A stretch of DNA of 9,546 nt from NCBI GenBank assembly GCA_023434855.1, contig JAEYSJ010000207.1:1-9546 (forward strand), read 5' to 3'. Below, piece after piece: positions 6,776 through 9,546 of the stretch. The notes beneath the pieces were generated by a model. That model was given only the letters and a program-made list of their open reading frames with translations. It ran no database searches and had not been told where the DNA came from. Position 1 is the stretch's first letter. Every line of letters starts with the position of its first letter. The stretch is from Bacillota bacterium (GTDB lineage: Bacteria > Bacillota_C > Negativicutes > JAEYSJ01). Position numbers and translations under genes: made by a program.

Positions 6776-7235
6776 TATTCCACCCCATTGGCCCTGGATT
6801 TAGAGGAAAAGATTCTCTTTTATGGCTACCATATCCTCCTGCTAGAATCTAGTTGCACACAAGATTACAACCTCAGAAAAATTCCTATCAGCAGCACACT
6901 ATAAAGCCATATATTTTTTTGAACTTCTTATTTCCGCTTCGATATTGCTTACCTAATTCAGTTATTTTTAACCGATGAGCAAAAATAAAACTTTTTCACA
7001 TTTTACTAAACAAATATACAATAAGATGCATATAAAGAAAGAGGGGGCATTTTACAACTTTTAAGTCACTAACAGAAATGTTTATTTTGATAATAATTAA
7101 TAAATATCCTCAGCGCACCTAACATCTATTTTAAGCATTTAACAGAGAACTCCTTGAACAAGAAGCTCTTTAGGCGTGAGTGAGTTAAATCCTGGTAGAA
7201 GCAACCTAAACCGTAAAAATGAGGAGGCCATTTAT
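6776..7235. other. Divergent intergenic region at a strand switch
   Basis: This AT-rich 460-base gap separates the minus-strand activator from the plus-strand gene. It holds the activator's RBS (GGGGTGG on the minus strand, about 6780-6786), a small odd palindrome CTAGA-A-TCTAG (6842-6852), a candidate plus-strand promoter at 6995-7022 and the GAGGAGG site at 7221-7227. I could not place a convincing promoter for the activator. No RNA gene or conserved ORF is visible. Confidence 0.6.
6995..7022 (+). promoter_or_regulatory. Candidate sigma-A promoter for the PPC-domain protein gene
   Basis: TTCACA (6995-7000, five of six to TTGACA) is followed after 16 bases by TACAAT (7017-7022, five of six to TATAAT). 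A start near 7029 would leave an untranslated leader of about 200 bases before the ATG at 7236. The region is so AT-rich that chance matches are likely. Confidence 0.4.
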
Positions 7236-8531
7236 ATGAGCGCAATAATTAAACAAAGTTTGCCAATAGTTGAAAAAATGATTCAAAATGCAAGCAACCA
7301 AAGACAAATAGCATTGAAAGAAAGTAAATTCAAAGTAAATTTAAATAATATAAAAGATAAAACAAAATCTACTGAGCAAATTGATGTTAGAGCTGAGGGG
7401 CACCATGACCCCAATACTGCACTCTATCTTGATGCTTCCTATCTTAATTCACCCCAATTAGATAGCATTGTTGCAAATGGGGTTGAAAACTGGTACTATT
7501 TCTACGTTCCATCAACATCGCCTAAGGTAAAAATTAATTATCGATTTATACAAGCTGCTAGTCAAAGTTGCATTGTAGCTTTATACCAATTACAGAGTGA
7601 TTTAACTACTTTATCGGTTGTAGCTTTTGGAACTTCAGGAGAAAACGAAACGATTAATTATATTGATAATAGTTCAACCGGAGTGTATTTTTTAAGAGTT
7701 ATACCACTTGTCCCAGCTAATAGTAATCCGTATGAATTCTATTTGCAATTACACAATAATTATGATTTAATTGGCAGCAACTTTTCTAATGCACGAGAGT
7801 TTACAGATGCATTGTCTGTTACTGGAAAAATTAATTATGTTTGTGATCAGGAATATTTTAAAATTACTTTATCCGAGTCCGGTTCTTATGTTCTTGCATC
7901 TCCATTAGGAAGTAATTTTATAATTCATTTGTATGATCAGAATTTAAACCCAATATTAACACTACCGATGACAAACGAAATATACCGAATAGATGGCTTC
8001 AATACTACAGTTTACTACCTTACTGTTGGATATTATGGTGATGCAAGCAGTTTTGTACCAATTGCTTCTTATCCCTTAGAGTTCACCAAAACAAGAATAC
8101 CGGCAAAAGCTACATTTATCGATCTTTCGTACATTGATCCTGAAAAAGTTAATTGGAATGCTGGTATGCGTTATCTTGTGTCAGGATTTACGAATTTTAT
8201 TGTTTCTGGTCGCATTATAGACAGTTTAGGCCGGGGCGTTCCTTTTGAACAGGTTCGCGTTGAATTAGTAGATGAAGCTTGGTCTCCCGATCATGGCAAC
8301 AATAGTGTACTCTTCAAACGCCGCTCTAATATAGTATCAACAGATGGCAACGGTGATTTTCAAGTAGACATGCAAACTCCTGTAGCGTATGGGTTATATA
8401 GTATTTATACAGTTCGATTGCATATTTACGACCACGGTGAACTTTATATTTATACTGCAAATGATAATTTCAACACCCATCTCGCAACTACTGCAACTGA
8501 AAATACCTTGTTTTATATCCTCGGTTATTAA
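7236..8531 (+). CDS. Beta-rich protein with two PPC-like domains and a C-terminal Ig-like domain
   Basis: The 431 residues begin with a polar, partly helical segment (1-55) with no Sec signal peptide, lipobox or membrane span. Residues about 58-172 resemble a bacterial pre-peptidase C-terminal (PPC) beta-sandwich: WYYFYV, then a VALYQL strand and a TGVYFLRV strand. Residues about 176-286 repeat the pattern more weakly (EYFKITL, IIHLYD, TVYYLTVGY). Residues about 320-412 look like an Ig- or carboxypeptidase-regulatory-like domain (VSGRIIDSLGRGVPFEQVRVEL, a shape common in surface proteins, split here as VSGRIIDSLGRG and VPFEQVRVEL). PPC domains usually sit on secreted proteins, but no catalytic domain is present. 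I chose the ATG at 7236 because GAGGAGG lies eight bases upstream; an in-frame GTG at 7176 lacks a good site. Monocistronic, ending in a strong terminator. Function unknown. Confidence 0.82.
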   Translation: MSAIIKQSLPIVEKMIQNASNQRQIALKESKFKVNLNNIKDKTKSTEQIDVRAEGHHDPNTALYLDASYLNSPQLDSIVANGVENWYYFYVPSTSPKVKINYRFIQAASQSCIVALYQLQSDLTTLSVVAFGTSGENETINYIDNSSTGVYFLRVIPLVPANSNPYEFYLQLHNNYDLIGSNFSNAREFTDALSVTGKINYVCDQEYFKITLSESGSYVLASPLGSNFIIHLYDQNLNPILTLPMTNEIYRIDGFNTTVYYLTVGYYGDASSFVPIASYPLEFTKTRIPAKATFIDLSYIDPEKVNWNAGMRYLVSGFTNFIVSGRIIDSLGRGVPFEQVRVELVDEAWSPDHGNNSVLFKRRSNIVSTDGNGDFQVDMQTPVAYGLYSIYTVRLHIYDHGELYIYTANDNFNTHLATTATENTLFYILGY

Positions 8532-8533
8532 TT

Positions 8534-8584
8534 AAATAAAAATAAGCTGTCGACAAATAAATAGTCGACAGCTTATTTTTATTT
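8534..8584 (+). terminator. Strong intrinsic terminator after the PPC-domain gene
   Basis: The arms are perfectly complementary for 21 bases (8534-8554 and 8564-8584), with the GC-containing core AAGCTGTCGAC / GTCGACAGCTT and a nine-base loop. The 3' arm runs into a T-rich stretch (8576-8588). It begins three bases after the stop codon. The A-tract on the other side makes it potentially bidirectional. Confidence 0.9.
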
Positions 8585-8760
8585 TTTTAGTAGATCGCCT
8601 ATCACAACTAAAACTGCAACTTACTTTATTGTCCGAAAAAATTATGTTACTCCGAATGGTAGAAACTTCTAGTAATCCCTAATTCTTAATTATCCGTTAA
8701 TTAAATTAGAAATTCCTTCGATAATTATTTTAGAAACAATAATAAAGAGGTGCATTTGTC

Positions 8761-9546
8761 ATGGACGTGTCTAATGTCACTACGCTATATTCCAACAAAA
8801 TTATAAAAAAGGCTATTAACATCACACCACCATTGCTTAAGACAAATATGCAAGATAATATTAGCAACACTAACGATCAAGCTGTGGTTTTGACCTTGTC
8901 AAAAGCAGCCCAAGAAAAACTTGAAGACCCAAAATATGCCGATGGAAATCAAGAAATCATTATGAATAGCGAAACTCATGCTATTGCTAATCTTAAAGAT
9001 CTAAAATTTAATTTTGACAGTGTTGATGTACTTTGGGACAGATATCAAAAAGGGTTAGAAGCTCCACGGCTCGAAGCTCATCCAATTACGCCTTATGACT
9101 TTTTACCGGGGCTTAACCCTTATAGCTTTATGCAAGATGTTCTGGGATTAAATACTAAGAGCATGAACTTTGATGAAAAACTCATTCAGAAATTTAAAGA
9201 TGTATCAACAATTATTACAGGAAATTCAAATATGGCGAGCCCCGAGGGCACTTTAAAGCCGGGCGGTATTGAGAATGCACTAACTCTTTATAAAGATGAG
9301 CTTAATAAAATTTTAGAATCCAATATGACTAATACAGAAAAAGAGAAAGCAACGAATAGTCTAAAAGGCTGTTTGATTGTAGCAGCAGGCGATGCATTGG
9401 CCAGAACATCGTCTATAGTGAAGTATTCATTTAACACTTTTCTTCCCGACGGCATAAAAGATAAAAATACGCTGCTTGCCTCAAATATGGTCAATTCAGT
9501 TTATCAATTGCTTGTCAATGGAATGGATTATATTGATGATAACAAA
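8761..9546 (+). CDS. Unrecognised protein, 3' end beyond the window (partial)
   Basis: An open frame runs 262 codons from the ATG at 8761 to the window edge without a stop. AAAGAGGTG lies eight bases upstream. I do not recognise the family. The N-terminus (MDVSNVTTLYSNKIIKKAIN) is not a Sec signal peptide. A short VVLTLSKAAQEKLEDP stretch at about 42-57 resembles the V-x-L-S-x-A-A-x-x-L pattern that recurs near the N-termini of many uncharacterised bacterial proteins. After it come mixed soluble sequence and a helical region (about 174-258) with no clear membrane segment. Codon use is AT-rich, like the preceding gene, from which it is separated by a terminator and 229 bases, so it needs its own promoter, which I could not identify. 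Coding status is well supported by length and RBS; function is open. Confidence 0.82.
   Translation, partial: MDVSNVTTLYSNKIIKKAINITPPLLKTNMQDNISNTNDQAVVLTLSKAAQEKLEDPKYADGNQEIIMNSETHAIANLKDLKFNFDSVDVLWDRYQKGLEAPRLEAHPITPYDFLPGLNPYSFMQDVLGLNTKSMNFDEKLIQKFKDVSTIITGNSNMASPEGTLKPGGIENALTLYKDELNKILESNMTNTEKEKATNSLKGCLIVAAGDALARTSSIVKYSFNTFLPDGIKDKNTLLASNMVNSVYQLLVNGMDYIDDNK

Noticed and set aside
6800..6832. Ten-codon minus-strand mini-ORF (MVAIKENLFL) after AGGAGG, upstream of the activator gene
   Set aside because: The AGGAGG is only two bases from the ATG, too close for efficient initiation, and nothing in the peptide or nearby folding suggests a leader-peptide mechanism.
7176..7235. GTG at 7176 as the start of the PPC-domain protein
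   Set aside because: It has no good ribosome binding site, whereas GAGGAGG lies eight bases before the ATG at 7236; the GAGGAGG would fall inside the coding sequence if the GTG were used.
9288..9494. 68-codon minus-strand open frame
   Set aside because: It is antisense to the long plus-strand frame starting at 8761, which has a good RBS and stays open for 262 codons.

Overview
The window looks like chromosomal DNA of an anaerobic, low-to-moderate-GC Firmicute. A Negativicutes (Sporomusa/Pelosinus-like) host is my guess. It rests on strong AGGAGG-type ribosome binding sites, sigma-54 control of a catabolic operon, a ykkC-family riboswitch and protein families common there. It is an inference, not something shown directly.

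Layout, left to right. Positions 1-252 (minus strand) hold a complete riboswitch control unit: an extended -10 promoter, a ykkC-family aptamer with a possible extra P0 helix, an overlapping intrinsic terminator, then an RBS and the first six codons of a gene that leaves the window. Positions 307-5103 (minus strand) are one tight five-gene operon. In transcription order it encodes a small two-TM membrane protein, a TctA-type carboxylate permease, an AtuA-family protein, its separately encoded C-terminal domain, and a class II (NAD-type, degradative) HMG-CoA reductase. Positions 5104-5368 are its control region: a near-perfect sigma-54 -24/-12 promoter, a perfect 16-bp palindrome about 130 bp upstream that is a plausible activator site, and a 15-bp-arm hairpin. 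Positions 5369-6775 (minus strand) encode a PAS/AAA+/Fis-type sigma-54 activator, the obvious regulator of the operon.

At 6776-7235 the coding strand switches and the DNA becomes visibly more AT-rich. Two plus-strand genes follow. The first (7236-8531) encodes a beta-rich protein with two PPC-like domains and an Ig-like domain but no visible signal peptide, and ends in a strong terminator. The second (8761 to the window end, incomplete) encodes a protein I do not recognise.

How the parts fit: the operon reads as an inducible uptake and oxidation module for a branched carboxylate, with mevalonate or a related 3-hydroxy-3-methyl acid the best guess. The PAS protein senses a signal and activates sigma-54 transcription, the permease pair imports the acid, and HMG-CoA reductase working in the oxidative direction makes HMG-CoA. 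The AtuA pair, whose biochemistry is not established, probably acts on the same acid or its thioester. No HMG-CoA lyase, CoA transferase or binding protein is in the window, so the pathway is incomplete as seen.
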